Shown piece after piece: positions 52,481-64,000 of a DNA stretch of 64,000 bases; the first letter of the stretch is position 1; every line of letters begins with the position of its first letter. Origin of the DNA: Heliocidaris erythrogramma (taxonomy: Eukaryota > Echinodermata > Echinoidea > Camarodonta > Echinometridae); assembly GCA_025617745.1 (NCBI GenBank), contig CM046853.1, forward strand, positions 36,650,625-36,714,624, given 5' to 3'. The notes under the pieces are model-generated. The model worked only from the letters and a program-made list of their open reading frames with translations. It did no database searches and had not been told where the DNA came from. Both the position numbers and the translations under genes were made by a program.

Positions 52481-52624
52481 ATTATTATTATAAGTAATAT
52501 AACCTATGCGTTGTTGTAATCTTTTAAAGATATCTTCATTTTTTAATAGCAAACAAGCATTTCATAAAATTTTATTCTTACTAGATATTTTTTTTTGGTA
52601 CTATTATGTTATACAATAACCATA

Positions 52625-53285
52625 TAGGCCTATATATTGGGTTTTGAACGAGACAATGCCGTTTTATTGTTTTGATTTTTTTCTTTTGTAATTTTAGAAC
52701 AAGTTTTTCTTTTGTAATTTTAGAACGAGATATCATATACCGGTACCCATGTTATCGATATGTGCCATAAAAATGCTTGTTGGAAGATACATACCGTTTT
52801 AAGATAACTTTTATTTAGCATGAGTTAATAGAATATTGAACGATTATTATTTGTTTTAAGTACATTACTATTATGATGTATAATAACATTCTATAAATTG
52901 GGTTTAGAACGAGACAATGTCGTTTTATTATCTTGATTTATATATTTTTTCTTTCGTATTTTTAGAACGGCATGAGTTAATAGAATTTCGAACAATTATT
53001 ATTTGTTTTAAGTACATTAGTATTATGATTCTATAAATTGGGTTTAGAACGAGACAATGTCGTTTTATTACCTTGATTTATATTTTTTTTCTTTCGTATT
53101 TTTAGAACGAGACATCATATACCGGTACCAATGTTATCAATATGGGCCATAAAAATGCCTTGTTGTAACGTTTTAAAGATATCTTTTATTTAGTATGATT
53201 TATGTATATTGAACAATTATTGTAGAGGGCACCTTCCATGCACATCTGTGTCTACATGTACGTACGGCCTTGAATATCATCTCCC
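52625..53285. repeat. dispersed repeat J, copy 1 (internally duplicated)
   Basis: The phrase GAACGAGACAATG(T/C)CGTTTTATT occurs at about 52647, 52907 and 53048. The family end GATTTATGTA...GAACAATTATTGTAGAGGGC and CACCTTCCATGCACATCTGT follows. Copies 2 and 3 are at 55706-56030 and 57165-57420. Confidence 0.75.
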
Positions 53286-55705
53286 GAAAGTGCGGAAACG
53301 TCGAAAAGGGTTTAGGAATTATAAAGACAGTGAACGGAATCTTTCAAGAATATATGTGGATAGGTTTCTGAATGAATGCGGATTTTAATACCTATTTTGC
53401 ATTCCGCATCTTGTTCGCGGCCTATTCTTCATTTTGAATAGATCTTAATACTCAGTACGCTGAGTTATTGTTTTATTATCATTTTTATCTGTTGCCTAGC
53501 AATTCGCAATTTGAGATCGGGATATCCTTTATTTTCTGTAAATTTTTACTTGTTGCGACCGTTTGAAGTCTTTGCTTGGAGTTTGGTTTACCGTATATAA
53601 CATTTCTAAAATAGTGAGATGTGCGCCAAGTTTGACAAATCATAATTGCCAGTAGTTTATCATTTTTATAGAGTTTCTCTATTTTCTAGGATGAACACTT
53701 TAGGCCAACCAGTTAAAATTTGAAGTTTATCTAAATCGGCAAAATTATATATTATACTTGAATTCTTTTTAATAAATCATGATATTTTTTTGTGTGTGGT
53801 GATATATTACATTGAGGTATTTACTTTTTAAAGGAATAAACATGTACAAGAAGGAAAATGCAAAAATTGTTTTAATGCAGTCATAAATTATTGAAGAACG
53901 TAAACTTTGATCACAACAGTGCTTCATGTGTATTCGTTACGATCGTCGTACATTTTTTCTCTGTTATCATATATAGGGGCCTATACATTGTATCTCACTC
54001 AAGCCCGTTACTAGAATTTTATGAGAGGGGGGGGGGGGGGGTGTCCAGACTGTCCTCCATACGTCATAATGCAGAGGGTTCGTTACTCCTACGGTTCCTA
54101 ATTCCGAAAGTTTAATAGAGCCCTACATAACTTTTCGGAATTACTTAAACCCTGTTTCTTTTTACTACTTTATGACCTTTCCTTTTTTTTTGAGAAGTTC
54201 CGGACATCTTACAGAAAGCGACGAGGGTTCTGTTATCATTATTCGAATATGCGAAGCCCCTTTTTCAGGCGCGTGACTAGGGAGTGGTAGTGGGGGCGGC
54301 CTCCCCACGAAACGTCAACTAAAAAAAAAGAAATTAAAAAAAAAGGAGAACGCAAAAAAGGGCGGAAGTGAAAGAAAAAACCTATATGAAAGGGCGCTAC
54401 TAGCCGTTATCTTTCTCTAAAAATTTGTAACATACAGTGCAGTATTGCATCAAAATAATTGAAAAGCAGTTCGGGCGTCGAACCCCACTTTCCGCCTTAA
54501 AAAGGGTTCTTCGAGCAGTCATCTTTTGCGCTTCGCACGTACGGGAGGAGAGGGGGCTCACCCCTGCACCCACCCCTTTTACATACCCCCGCCATGAAAT
54601 TAAATCCTGGCTAAGCGGCATTTGAATAACCAAAGAAACTAAGCTGTAATAATGTACATGACTTTGTATCTGATAGGCTTATTATTTGTATTTTTTAGAT
54701 TTGTTTCGTGCTTGCACAAAACTTGCTATATAAACATTTCCAAATCAAACCCGGCACCCCCCTCTCGACAGTGGTTTTGAAAATCAAGATTTTGTATGCA
54801 TGTTCATCAGTCTCGTAATGTACATTATCACATTCAGAGGTGACGAGAAACAAAATGCATAAATTACTTGTACTTGCGTTCTTTTCGCTCCGCAAAGCGA
54901 CCGCCCTTTGATGGTGAAACCGACATTTTGCGCGCTATTGTAAACATGTCAATCATTCTGGTCGTGTGAATGGTATGTGACCTCTTTTCGTCAGCATGCC
55001 TTTTTCCTTCCACATCTACCGCGCACGAATATAATGTAATCTGTCTAACACATGATTATCGATTTTTCTCTCTCTCCTAAATCACGCGCTTGTATGATAA
55101 TCTCGGCTGAGTTCACGTTCTCTCTGCTAAAGAAAAACAGTCTCTGTTTCCGCTATATTGATTGCATTTTTTTTAAAGTCATAACTGCCTCTTGTAAAAT
55201 TAACGCCCTGACAATTTTTTCTCTCCTAAATCACGTACATGTATAGGGCCTATCATAATATCGAAAGCTGAATTTCATTTCTGTATACTCTTTCCTTTTT
55301 ACTTGATTAAAAGCGATGGGAACAAAAAAGGTTAATGGGAATATTATTTTACCCTGCTCTAATTATTTAAAAATGTGTATCTACGGCTTCCTAAAATCTA
55401 AATTTCTTTTCTTTTCCCCATGTCTGCAGGTTATGGAAGTATATAATCCGCCCCTTTCAAAGAACAAGAATTAATGAAGCACCTCCTCAGGCCCCTGCAC
55501 GATACGATTATTGATTTTTTTTTCTCTCTCTCTCTCCCTATGTTACGGGGGTGGCAGGGGGGCCCACCCGCCAACCCTCCCGCGCAAAAGCTCTGACGTT
55601 TAATAGCAAATTCGAGATAAAGATAACGGTAGGCGGAAAGTACGCCCGGACTGATTTTCAACTGACTTGTGTTTAGACGCAATGCTGCACTGCATGTAAC
55701 AGGGT
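53286..55705. other. gene-free region
   Basis: AT-rich with a poly-G run (54027-54040), A-rich tracts near 54318-54345 and short open frames. No recognised gene or family member. Confidence 0.5.
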
Positions 55706-56030
55706 GACCATTTTAAGATAACTTTCATTTAGCATGAGAACGATTATGATTTGTTTTAAGTACATTAAGTTATAATAACATTCTGTAAATTGGGTTTAGA
55801 ACGAGACAATGTCGTTTTATTATCTTGATTTATATATTTTTTTTCGTATTTTTAGAACGAGACATTATATACCGGTACACATGTTATCAATATGGGCCAT
55901 AAAAATGCCTCGTTGTCACGTTTTAAAGTTATGCTTTATTTAGCATGATTTATGTAGAATATTGAACAATTATTGTAGAGGGCACCTTCCATGCACATCT
56001 GTGTGTACGGCCGTGAATATCATGAGATAA
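55706..56030. repeat. dispersed repeat J, copy 2
   Basis: GGGTTTAGAACGAGACAATG, TATACCGGTACACATGTTATC and GAGGGCACCTTCCATGCACA in the family order. Confidence 0.8.
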
Positions 56031-56296
56031 TGAGGATGAGTATGACCGTGACTAAGAAGGATGGGAGGGGTGGGATGAAATACGGGTCCACGTCCCCTGT
56101 GGATCGGGAATGAATAACATTTCATTCCCTAACAAAAGGGCCATAATTTATAATGGGTCCAGTCATGGAGAGTGCAATGGAATTATGGGGGGAGGGGGGT
56201 TCTGGGGTTGAGACAAACGTCCGAATTGGTGCATAAAATACAAATGAACAATGTCATCAATTAGGGGGAGGGTGTGCGGTCCTATCATACACCCCG

Positions 56297-56297
<1 letters not shown>

Positions 56298-56327
<30 letters not shown>

Positions 56328-56337
56328 ATCTCTCTAT

Positions 56338-56369
<32 letters not shown>

Positions 56370-56381
56370 CTCTCTCTCTCT
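56298..56381. repeat. (CT)n / (CTAT)n microsatellite
   Basis: Long CTCTCT run interrupted by TTTATCTCTCTATC and CTATCTATCTAT. Confidence 0.95.
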
Positions 56382-56689
56382 TTCTTTTGCTTTTCTGTTC
56401 CTTTTCTGTTTTTCCCGACTAGAGAGCTCTAATTATATATTAACAAAATATATTTATTTTCGTATTTTTTAAATAAATAAAGTGATATAAAAAAATATCT
56501 TTGAAAAACATACTTCATGATGTTATCCCATATGCCTATAACATAACTAGTTTAGTATATATGATCATTATGTAATCTTTACAAGTACTTGTAGTTTTAT
56601 TAAACTTAAAACATCGTTAATTTTTTGTTGTTGTTATGTATTTTATGTTTGCATGGAAGAAAAAGAATAAAATATTATATTTCATATGT

Positions 56690-57010
56690 TTAACCTTTTC
56701 AGTACAGAGTCTACATTTGATCGTTTGGCTCGATAACTTTCCATACAAAACCCTAAAAAATATACCAGAAGCATGAATAGAAAGAGCAAGAATGTCTGCA
56801 CACATCGTGTCCATTTTTGCTGCATGACCATATTGCATTTAATGCCAGAATTCTAAAAAGGAGAATAAGCTTAATAATCCTTAAAATGGCAACACTTTGA
56901 GAGGTTCAAAGTCGCTGTGTTTTATATTCTGGCTATATTTCAGACTATTTAACAAGTAAAATTGTGTTTTATATTGTGGCTATATTTCAGACTATTTAAC
57001 AAGTAAAATC
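56690..57010. mobile_element. decayed TTAACCC-type MITE plus 48-bp tandem duplication
   Basis: TTTAACCTTTTCAGTACAG, AGCATGAATAGAAAGAGCAA and CTTTGAGAGGTTCAAAGTC parallel the 42736-43110 element. At the right, GTGTTTTATATT(C/G)TGGC through TTTAACAAGTAAAAT is present twice in tandem (about 56918-57009). Confidence 0.6.
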
Positions 57011-57164
57011 GACTGAATATTTCAGGTTGTAGTCGATCCACAAGTGTTTAAAGAAGAAAATTTCTACTTTGATTTAAAAGGTAGAAAGTTGGTATCAAGA
57101 TTCAAAAAGGAAAAATTATTTATATAGATATGACAATTTAAAAAAAATACTATAATGTTATAAT

Positions 57165-57420
57165 TATATAAATTGTGTTTAGAACGAGACAATGTCGTTG
57201 TATTATCTTGATTTATATATATTTCTTTTGTATTTTTAGAACGAGACATCATAAACCGGTACCCATGTTATCAATATGGGCCATAAAAATGCCTTGTTGT
57301 AACGTTTTAAAGTTATGCTTTATTTAGCATGATTTATGTAGAATATTGAACAATTATTGTAGAGGGCACCTTCCATGCACATCTGTGTGTACGGCCGTGA
57401 ATATCATGAGATAATGAAGA
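57165..57420. repeat. dispersed repeat J, copy 3
   Basis: GTGTTTAGAACGAGACAATG, ACCGGTACCCATGTTATC, GGGCCATAAAAATGCCTTGT and GAGGGCACCTTCCATGCACA in the family order; same orientation as copies 1 and 2. Confidence 0.8.
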
Positions 57421-57847
57421 CGATTTAATAGTATGACCGTGACTGTGAAGGTCCATATTTTATTATTATAAAACATATATGGCCATGACGTTTTTTCTTT
57501 TTATTTTTGAGTTTTACCACCACCTTACATTCGCGAGAAGGAGTCAGAAATACTGAATTTGAATTACATGTATAACGTCATTGGCAACAATAGTCAAATT
57601 TGACTGATTGCCGATACCATACAACGAAAGAAGAAGAAGAAGAGAACTACTACGGAACGGAAAGGGACAATTCGGTGGTGAATTTTCCAATTTTCAAGAT
57701 ATTCATTTATTGCTTTTGTTTAGAATAACATATAAACAATTGTTTAAATTATAATTCATATAAATGACCTGAAAATAGAGTATAATTTATAATCTTATTC
57801 TATTTCAAAAGGGTCAAAGTTTAGAAAGTTCACAACGTAGGTAACAC

Positions 57848-58470
57848 CACTCATAGCTACATTCCTATACTTCGTGTGTATAATGTAGGCAGTCATACAC
57901 CTCAACTTTTTAAAACACCACTGCACAAAAGTCACAAACATTCACTCAAAATCGGCATTTAATTTACAAAAACCGACCACTAAATATCCAAGAAATACAA
58001 TAAATTCAACTCACCGATGTTGGAAAAGATATTTCCAAAAATCAAATCCGTAATTTACTGTTGATTCTCGCGAAACGAGCTATCGGAGTCATTGTGTACA
58101 TTTCCTGGTCGCCGCGGGCGCCGACATCTCCCCAAAAAAGTTTTGTCCTCAAAAATTCGGTCCCTATGGCGTACACGGAAAAGTTCCGATTTTCTGTGTG
58201 CGCGATCGTAAAGATCGATGTGCGCTTGCGATCCCGAGTTTCTTCGTGGACAAAAATTGTATTGGCCGATTTTAGTCTAAGACATCGGCAGTTTGTAAAC
58301 AACACGCGATCGCGAAACAAATCGGCGGGGATTTCTCCGGTTTTGGACAAGATTTTGACTTTGGATTTTGCTGAAAATATAAAAAGTTCTTCCTAACGGC
58401 CATTTGAGGTAGGAGTGAGATTTTTAAGGGCTGAATTTGAAAGCAAGGTATTTAAAATATTTATCTTATT
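57848..58470. mobile_element. single unit of the fold-back family, copy at 57.8 kb
   Basis: Very similar to the 50.8-kb copy over its whole length, ACTCATAGCTACATTCCTAT to TTTAAAATATTTATCTTATT. Minus-strand frame (58042-58350) contains EIPADLFRDRVLFTNCRCLR and EMYTMTPIARFARINSK, open for about 100 codons. The GTGAGT site is at 58009-58014. Confidence 0.75.
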
Positions 58471-58533
58471 TTCCCCGGGGTCCGGACAACCCGACCACCG
58501 GACAGCCCGACCCAAGACAACTCGACCCAATAG

Positions 58534-58566
58534 CCTGGACAACTCGACCGGGTCGAGTTGTCCAGG
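58534..58566. repeat. perfect 33-bp palindrome in GACAACTCGACC repeats
   Basis: CCTGGACAACTCGACC and GGTCGAGTTGTCCAGG face each other around one G. Neighbouring DNA (58480-58595) reuses GACAACTCGACC and GACA(A/G)CCCGACC, forming a small GC-rich repeat cluster at the end of the unit copy. Confidence 0.9.
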
Positions 58567-58595
58567 GTGGGCTGCGTCTTCGGACAACTCGACCT

Positions 58596-60272
58596 ACTTT
58601 TTTTCTTCTAACAAATTTCATGAACAGAGTTTCACAGCATGGCTACAAAAGACATTTTCTGCATCAAGTATGTTGATATGATACATTCATGACATGAAAC
58701 AAGGAATTTTAAGCTTTTCAGTTCTATAAAACATGATTTTCCTTGCAGTGAGAATAACGATGTTCCCATATTTACGTGTATGATGTATATCCGCGCACCG
58801 ATATCGAAGCAACCGACTCTAGCATACCGAGTAACTTTATTGGACTCTAAATTGGAGTTCATTTTACCGTCTCTTGAAACGTTTCAGTGGTAAGAATGCT
58901 CTATTTTGTATCTTTACATTTCAGTATTAACTTTTCTCTACTTCATTGAAATTATGGCTTGCCGCAAGTCTGAAACTTAACACAAACTTTCGAGATTAAT
59001 AAGTTAGGGCCGCTCTTATCGCCAACCAACACAGTGCAGTGCTTTCTCCCGCCAGCGAGCTGGGCTGTGCGGCTGCCTGCGGCTGCCTGTATAAGTATCA
59101 GTGTATGGCCATGATGGGGGCTGTATCCCTGTTTTGTATAAACAGATAAACTGACCTTGCATATTGAAAACTCCTGATTACAAACATTATGATATTTAAG
59201 GAAGTAAATAAGTTAATTTGGGAGTAATACCGACCACTTCATAAAATGCTGCGTATCTTGGCCGTTTATCGCAAAGTGATCATATTTTATTTATTGTCCA
59301 ACAATGCATTTAACTAAAACTAAGTAAAAAGTAAAAGTTTAATTTGTTACCCATGGTCAGGATTTTCATCATGCGCGCTTAGTGAACACTTTACTGCGCA
59401 TTATTGAGCCATACAGGCTTTCCACCGGATTGAGTGATTACTGCAATGCGCTGGATTTTACGAAAGGGTCAAATCCTTTTGGATTAAATCAAAACTTTGA
59501 AAATTTGGTTTCTTTACGATATTTATTGACGAAGATCAAGCGCATTTTGTAAAAGTATGCAAAGATGCTTTTGGCCAAGTTAGGGCGCGTAGATTGGATC
59601 AAAACTACGCGATTCCCATAGGCAAGTCAATTAATTTTACAGTTTTTCAAGAAAAGCAAAATACTTCAAAATTTCTAATGTCTATGGTGGAAAAGTGCCT
59701 TAAAATTACATGTTTGAAATTGTATTTTATCTGTAAAAAATATAAACATCTGGGTTAGAGATATCTAGGGATCAAACATGTAGTTGTAATAATTTTCAAA
59801 ATTAATTTAATTTTATCTAAATTTTTGAATTGTTTTCATTGACAAGTTAAAAGGTTGGTATAAAGACACAGTTTTTCCTTGTGACCCTTGTAAGGGTTTC
59901 GTGTTTTGACGGTCACTCCGAAATCGGCTGGCCGGGATTCGCGACACTGGAAGGGCAGATACCTGAACCCCTATAGCCTACTCGGTCGCTTCGCTCACCC
60001 AGAAAAGGTCCGAAGGTCGACTTTTTCAAAATCTGTACCCCCCCCCCCCCCCCTCCCTCCCCGAAAAAATCCTAGTTATGGGAATGAACATTGTATCATC
60101 AAACATTGGCAGAAAAAATACAATTATTAAAATTTTCACAATATAATTTAGACCGTTTTGATGTCTTTTTCAATAGGGCTGAAGAGAAAAGTGATGAAGA
60201 GAAAGGGGAAAAAACATAAAACATTGTACGATAGTTCCGGAATGCACATATTTTTCATTCATATATTTTATT
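58596..60272. other. gene-free region
   Basis: No recognised gene. A poly-C run occupies 60037-60052. Confidence 0.5.
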
Positions 60273-61559
60273 AGGTGGTCTGTCGTAGTCGACAGACCAC
60301 CTCTTAAATTTCGTCAGAATTTTCTTTATTATTATTATTTATTTATTTATTTTTATTTTTCCACCACTTTCTTGTTACCATGATTCCTCAATATCGGCTT
60401 AGTCAATTTTTATCAAAATCTCTACAGTCATGAGGACATTTCAGATCAACCTTGGGTAACTATTTCAAGGTCATCAGGTCATCGTGACGTCATCCAGGCG
60501 CCATTTTGTGAAATCACATTATCAATCATATCTTCATAACGAGTCATCAAAAATAAACCATATTTGACACACATGAACTTCAGGTCAAGGGTCAACATAA
60601 AATGTCATCAAAATCCGCGCGCACATCATGACGCGCACGTACGCGCGCGTCAAAATTTAAAATTGCTCAAAATCACTTTTTAATCAAATTAGAGTATGGT
60701 TCATGACATTTTAAGCATTTTAAAATTTTCTGTCCGTGCGCGTCCGCGCGCGCGTTATGCGCGCACACAGCGCATAGAGAACGTAAAAACGCCGTTTTTT
60801 CGCATGTTTCATCTTCCTGATAATATTCTTGACAATTTCCAACTATTTACAGTCATTATCGACCTTCCATAATGTCGTACGCGCGCGTCAAACTTTCAAA
60901 TTTGTGCGCACGTCAAAGGGCATTCTAATGCAAAAAGTGGTAAAAACATGCCCATCTAGAATTCGCCATAGCTCCTCAGAAGGGGCGGAAACCCCCCAAT
61001 TTCTTTACATATTCTGAAAACCTGTGAGTTGTAGATATGAATTCATGTAGAATTTTTTCCGATCTCATGTTCTAACGTCATCATATTTGCATATGAACTC
61101 AAAAAAATGATTTTGAAAAAAATGACGTCATCATTTTTGTATTCATTTGCTAATATTTCAGTAATAGGTAGTCGATTTTCTTCCAAATTTTGATATGTTA
61201 TAGCTGAGACAATTCTCTACCAGATCAGTCACCACCATTTTTCATTTTGATGACGTCATCACACTGAAATTTTCAATTAAAGACAACATGTCAGAATTTT
61301 CCCTATTTGCGTGTTATGTCTATGGAAGATGATTTTTTTTCGAATCATGAATCTACATGACATCGTTCTCTGAGCAGTATCTCAGTTATTTTTGGTCTAT
61401 TTTCTTCCAGATTTTAATATGTTGTAGCTGAGACTATAAGCTTTCATTAGTAAGCCCTCCAATTTTTGATCAGATGTCGGGATCATGCCCAATTTTTCAG
61501 TACAAAATGTGATTTGAGAATCCCGTTTTCGTTTACGTGTTATCTCTATGGGAAATATT

Positions 61560-61640
61560 CTGGTCTATCGGTAAAGCACATGACTACCATGGTCAAGGTA
61601 CCTGGTTCGATCCCCGGGGCCGATTTTTTTTTTTTTTTTT
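61560..61640 (+). pseudogene. tRNA-like sequence followed by T-run
   Basis: GGTCTATCGGTAAAGCAC (A-box-like), anticodon-arm-like ATGACTACCATGGTCA and B-box GGTTCGATCCCCGG, then GGGGCCGA and 18 or more T. The spacing is right for a tRNA but stems are imperfect and U33 is missing. It is probably a SINE or tRNA pseudogene captured by the enclosing element; the T-run would be a Pol III terminator. Confidence 0.5.
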
Positions 61641-61839
61641 TTGCTTCTTTTTGCCTGTCATTTTACCATCCTCTTCGACTATTGTAACATAAAAAATCAC
61701 AAATCATGTAATAAACTGCCTTATTTTCCATATTATGTCTATTAGAAAGTAGTGTGCAGTAGTTTGTCTACAACCCTATGGAAATTGTGATTTCCTGTCC
61801 TGTATTAGAGCTATGGGGTTAATCTCCCAAGTATCCTGT

Positions 61840-61960
61840 ATCATCATCATTATTATCATCACCATCATGATCATCATCGCTACTATTATATCATCGCCAT
61901 CATCATTATGTCATTATAATCATCATAATCACCGTTATCATCACCATAATCATTTTACAA
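61840..61960. repeat. (ATC)n microsatellite, imperfect
   Basis: ATCATCATTATTATCATCAC-type run with CATCATGATCATCATCGC variants. Confidence 0.85.
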
Positions 61961-62112
61961 TGACCGATACACATTTTGCTACATTCCTGTCCTCAGGAAG
62001 CATCTCCATTCATGGCATTCTTGACATCCTGTCTTCTGTTTAGTATTTCCCCATTAATATGATCATCCTGATTACAATCATGATCGTGCCAATTTAAGGA
62101 CAGACCACCTAA

Positions 62113-63335
62113 TTCGTCTTCGTGACGAATTCAAGTCTAGTTTTATTTTATTTTTATTATTTATATATTTTTTTTTTTTTTTTTTGGGGGGGGGGGGGGG
62201 TGATTGGCACTGAATGGATTGTCAACCGGATCTTGTTTCATAATCTCAGCACCCCCGGTGAAAGAATCTTTCCCAGGCCCATGGCTATTTTCGTTTCGAA
62301 ACAAAGTGTGTAACTTTAGGTCCCCATGATATGGTTAAATGACACCAGCATCAACAAATAACTTCCTTTATGTATCACTATTGATATAAACTACGAGTTT
62401 TGCAATTTAAAATTCTGAATAATATGATCCCCACTAAATCTTAGCTATTCCGTATTCACAAAGTAACTTAAACTAGATACAAATTGTTTGTGTATTTGCA
62501 ATTTTATTACTTCTATGATATGGATAATAACCACTTTACCCCCGGTTTCCTTTCTATACCTTTCAGCTGTATAAGCTTGAAGCAAATTTAAGGATAACAT
62601 CGGATGTCCTCCAAGTGGAAGATGGTGAGCGGGATCTGCCATCTGCCATCAACTGGATAACCAGATAAGGTGCTTTGGCTTTAGTGGTAGTATTGCCACA
62701 TCAAATTTGTGGCTGCTTTATGTGGAGGTGTACTGGTTTGTTCAAGAGCGCAACAGGTATGGATTGCTCTACCATTCCTCGCCCATGGATCTCCTTTCCA
62801 TAACATCTTCAGGAAAATTTTGAGCACTTTAAAACTTCACCCAGTACCTTCGAGGAGGAGTAGTCTGTACCCTACAATGTTTTCAAAGACATGTGATACA
62901 TACGCTGTGAATCGTTATGAACTGCTCATATATTGGTGGTCAAGCTGATGTCAATCATGGCAGTGTATTCAGACATTTAGCCTACATGTCAGGGATCAGA
63001 ATGCTTACTAAGCTTGTTGCAGGCAAGCGTATGGATACTGAACGTCACAGGCAACATTGATATTGGAGTATAGACGAACAAGACTCATATTTTAGTTGTC
63101 TGGTACTGCCTTGCCATGGTAACAGCATATTATAGCAATAGATCAGAGAAAAATCTTGCGGAGAGAGCGAAGTACTTTTTAAATTGTCGCACAATGCTCA
63201 TGAGACATTGGTCGTAGAGAGATGACGTAAGAGGTTCTTTTTCCAAATGTGTCAGGTACTACGTTTCCATGGTAATGGCTATATAGGCAATATGTGCTCT
63301 TATTACAGCTGTTGATCACTGTAAGTATTAGGCCA
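62113..63335. other. gene-free region
   Basis: T-run followed by G-run at 62168-62200; short open frames only; no recognised gene. Confidence 0.5.
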
Positions 63336-63730
63336 GGAGCCTGTCCCAAAATTTTCACCCCATTTTACCCATGAAATTTGACATGTTAAAGTTACTTAGT
63401 GCATCCATGCGACTTTAAACAAAAGGTTGGCAGCTTAAATGTACCTGCCGAGTTGGGTAGATTACTAGATTTCACCCCATGCACCAAACTTTGTCACTTG
63501 GAAGCTATATGATTATGCATTACCAAAACAAGAAAGGGGGGAGGGTGTGTACATGTAGTTGATTTTACCCATTTATCTATTTCATGTAGCCAACAGATCA
63601 AATTGGGGGCCAAACTCAGCAGGTACATTTAAGCTGCCAACCTTTTGTGTAAGTCGCATGGATGCACTAAGTAACTTGAACATGTCAAATTTCATGGGTA
63701 AAATGGGGTGACTATTTTGGGACAGGCTCC
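63336..63730. mobile_element. 395-bp inverted-repeat element, ~130-bp arms
   Basis: GGAGCCTGTCCCAAA at the left faces TTTGGGACAGGCTCC at the right. The arms continue through CATGAAATTTGACATGTT / AACATGTCAAATTTCATG, GTGCATCCATGCGACTT / AAGTCGCATGGATGCAC and AAAAGGTTGGCAGCTTAAAT / ATTTAAGCTGCCAACCTTTT. The centre is about 135 bp. A MITE-like fold-back; the superfamily is unassigned. Confidence 0.85.
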
Positions 63731-64000
63731 CAATTTTATTATGAGAAGCGGTCCTTATGAATAGTGAACCTTACTTTGAATAATGGCCCATTCCCAGATT
63801 ATGATTAGCAAACCATGCAAAACATGAACGATTTCATCAAAATCTGATGTAAAATAAGAGTGGTGACCTCTCAGAGTTCCACTTAATTTCACAAAACAAT
63901 TGTCTCTGCACAGCATGTGTGACATGCAAATGAATTAGCCAATGTTGTCGCACAGAGATACACTTTTCTCTTGTATTTCATGGCAAATATGAAATACAGG
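63731..64000. other. gene-free right end
   Basis: Nothing recognisable in the last 270 bp. Confidence 0.6.

Larger units (their letters stand above)
60271..62112. mobile_element. 1.84-kb element with hairpin termini
   Basis: The left end TTAGGTGGTCTGTC folds at once into a hairpin (AGGTGGTCTGTCG TAGT CGACAGACCACCT at 60273-60302, arms of 13 bp). The right end GACAGACCACCTAA (62099-62112) is its inverted match and is followed by another hairpin, AATTCGTC TTCGT GACGAATT. The interior has TGACGTCAT motifs near 60485, 61124 and 61251, CG-rich GCGCGC phrases, a tRNA-like piece and (ATC)n. No transposase was recognised. Confidence 0.7.

Noticed and set aside
54400-54633. 77-codon minus-strand frame and its plus-strand shadow
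   Set aside because: No domain, no splice context, and both strands are open by chance composition.
56251-56472. 73-codon open frame
   Set aside because: It is a (CT)n microsatellite read as Ser-Leu repeats.
44008-64000. First GPD1 exon encoding the N-terminal GSGNW motif
   Set aside because: Scanned the minus strand upstream for a start codon followed by VGSGN and a phase-2 donor and found none. It probably lies outside the window or is too short to recognise.

Overview
The window is animal nuclear DNA. It is AT-rich and intron-rich, and carries many small transposon relics. The two protein genes, the SINE families with tRNA-like heads and GCGC(A)TATA...TTATT tails, and the many short inverted-repeat elements fit a marine invertebrate deuterostome, most likely an echinoderm such as a sea urchin. 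That placement is inference; no species call is made.

Gene 1 (minus strand, about 8.6-24.9 kb) is a TMEM245 orthologue, a multi-pass membrane protein whose C-terminal half belongs to the AI-2E/UPF0118 permease family. Fourteen coding exons were placed by splice signals and unbroken phase, plus a probable 16-nt terminal coding exon, giving 844 residues (840 if exon 14 is terminal). Gene 2 (minus strand, about 34.1-44.0 kb) is cytosolic NAD-dependent glycerol-3-phosphate dehydrogenase (GPD1 type). All coding exons except the first (about 14 residues) were found. A 45-nt in-frame exon sits exactly after the catalytic lysine of the SLIK motif. Without it the protein has the usual 349 residues, so it looks like an optional cassette. 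The two genes are unrelated in function and simply lie in tandem on the same strand.

Layout: 1-8.6 kb, no gene, one inverted-repeat transposon relic and a possible TMEM245 3' UTR; 8.6-24.9 kb, TMEM245 with introns holding SINEs, MITEs and a ~330-bp tandem repeat; 25.0-33.9 kb, intergenic, with a perfect 81-bp palindrome just upstream of TMEM245 and several MITEs; 34.1-44.0 kb, GPD1; 44.0-64.0 kb, no recognised host gene but dense repeats. These include a decayed copy of a GPD1 exon, a 1.7-kb fold-back element, a TTAA-flanked element, a 24-unit minisatellite built on CCTACGGA, dispersed copies of an unknown element with a conserved reading frame, and a 1.8-kb element with hairpin ends.

The most interesting items are the GPD1 cassette exon, the unknown repeated reading frame (47.3-49.1, 50.8-51.4 and 57.8-58.5 kb), and the nested palindromic elements between 47 and 51 kb. 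Exon boundaries were read by eye from GT/AG signals and phase; repeat boundaries are approximate unless a duplication or terminal repeat is stated.
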